From contig CAMJVA010000004.1 of the NCBI GenBank assembly GCA_946409145.1, positions 1 through 30,932 of the forward strand: a stretch of 30,932 bases of DNA, in the 5' to 3' direction. Numbering within the stretch: position 1 is the first letter of the stretch; each line of letters starts with the position of its first letter. Both the position numbers and the translations under genes were made by a program. This DNA is from an uncultured Enterococcus sp. (GTDB lineage Bacteria > Bacillota > Bacilli > Lactobacillales > Enterococcaceae). Shown one piece after another: positions 30,880 through 30,932 of this stretch. Below the pieces are notes generated by a model. It was not told the DNA's origin, did not search any database, and saw only the letters and a program-made list of their open reading frames with translations.

Positions 30880-30932
30880 TAAAGTTAAAGGGATTATAAA
30901 ATTTTTAATCGAAAAACATTATATTTACCAAT

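Noticed and set aside
1..30932. CRISPR arrays, tRNA genes or transposons
   Set aside because: No regularly spaced repeats, cloverleaf-like elements or transposase genes were found by eye.

Overview
This window looks like chromosome of a low-GC Gram-positive coccus of the Lactobacillales, most likely Enterococcaceae (Enterococcus/Vagococcus-like). The evidence is the AT-rich DNA, strong AGGAGG ribosome sites, the Bacillus-type ymdB-ricA-mutS-mutL order, a YbiT-type ABC-F ATPase, pyruvate oxidase, and a complete-looking flavin-based extracellular electron transfer (EET) gene set. I cannot name the genus. No rRNA, tRNA, CRISPR array, insertion sequence or prophage gene was seen.

Layout. (1) 1-1315: an ECF sigma factor and a membrane-anchored partner, minus strand. 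(2) 1498-8346: msrB, then the minus-strand operon ymdB-ricA-mutS-mutL-maf, driven by a good promoter at 8379-8407. The variable linker of mutL contains a dense cluster of exact DnaA boxes. (3) 8485-13338: a secreted or anchored GH3 N-acetylhexosaminidase, a near-perfect ParB-type parS site, a YbiT-like ABC-F ATPase and pyruvate oxidase. (4) 13540-18157: an acyltransferase-3 membrane protein, a TetR regulator, oleate hydratase and a ZIP metal transporter. (5) 18228-21478: a small membrane protein and an XRE-regulated four-gene ABC export operon. (6) 21677-30842: the EET region, with dmkA, fmnB and an esterase, a small unknown ORF, pplA, then divergently ndh2, eetA, eetB, dmkB and a small DUF1648-like membrane protein.

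How the EET genes fit together. Ndh2 would oxidise NADH. DmkA and DmkB would make the dedicated demethylmenaquinone carrier. EetA and EetB would pass electrons across the membrane. FmnB would attach FMN covalently to the surface lipoprotein PplA, which here carries two FMN domains. Rex-like half-sites lie in the pplA leader and just upstream of the ndh2 promoter, suggesting NADH/NAD+ control. The PplA signal peptide also ends in a sequence resembling enterococcal sex pheromones.

The main new observations are the DnaA-box cluster inside mutL (the same 9-mer read as three different peptides, so selection is probably on DNA), the parS site between convergent genes, a terminator hairpin whose loop and 3' arm seem to hold the promoter and ribosome site of msrB, and putative redox operators in the EET divergon. 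A parS and a DnaA-box cluster within 6.5 kb suggest an origin-proximal position.
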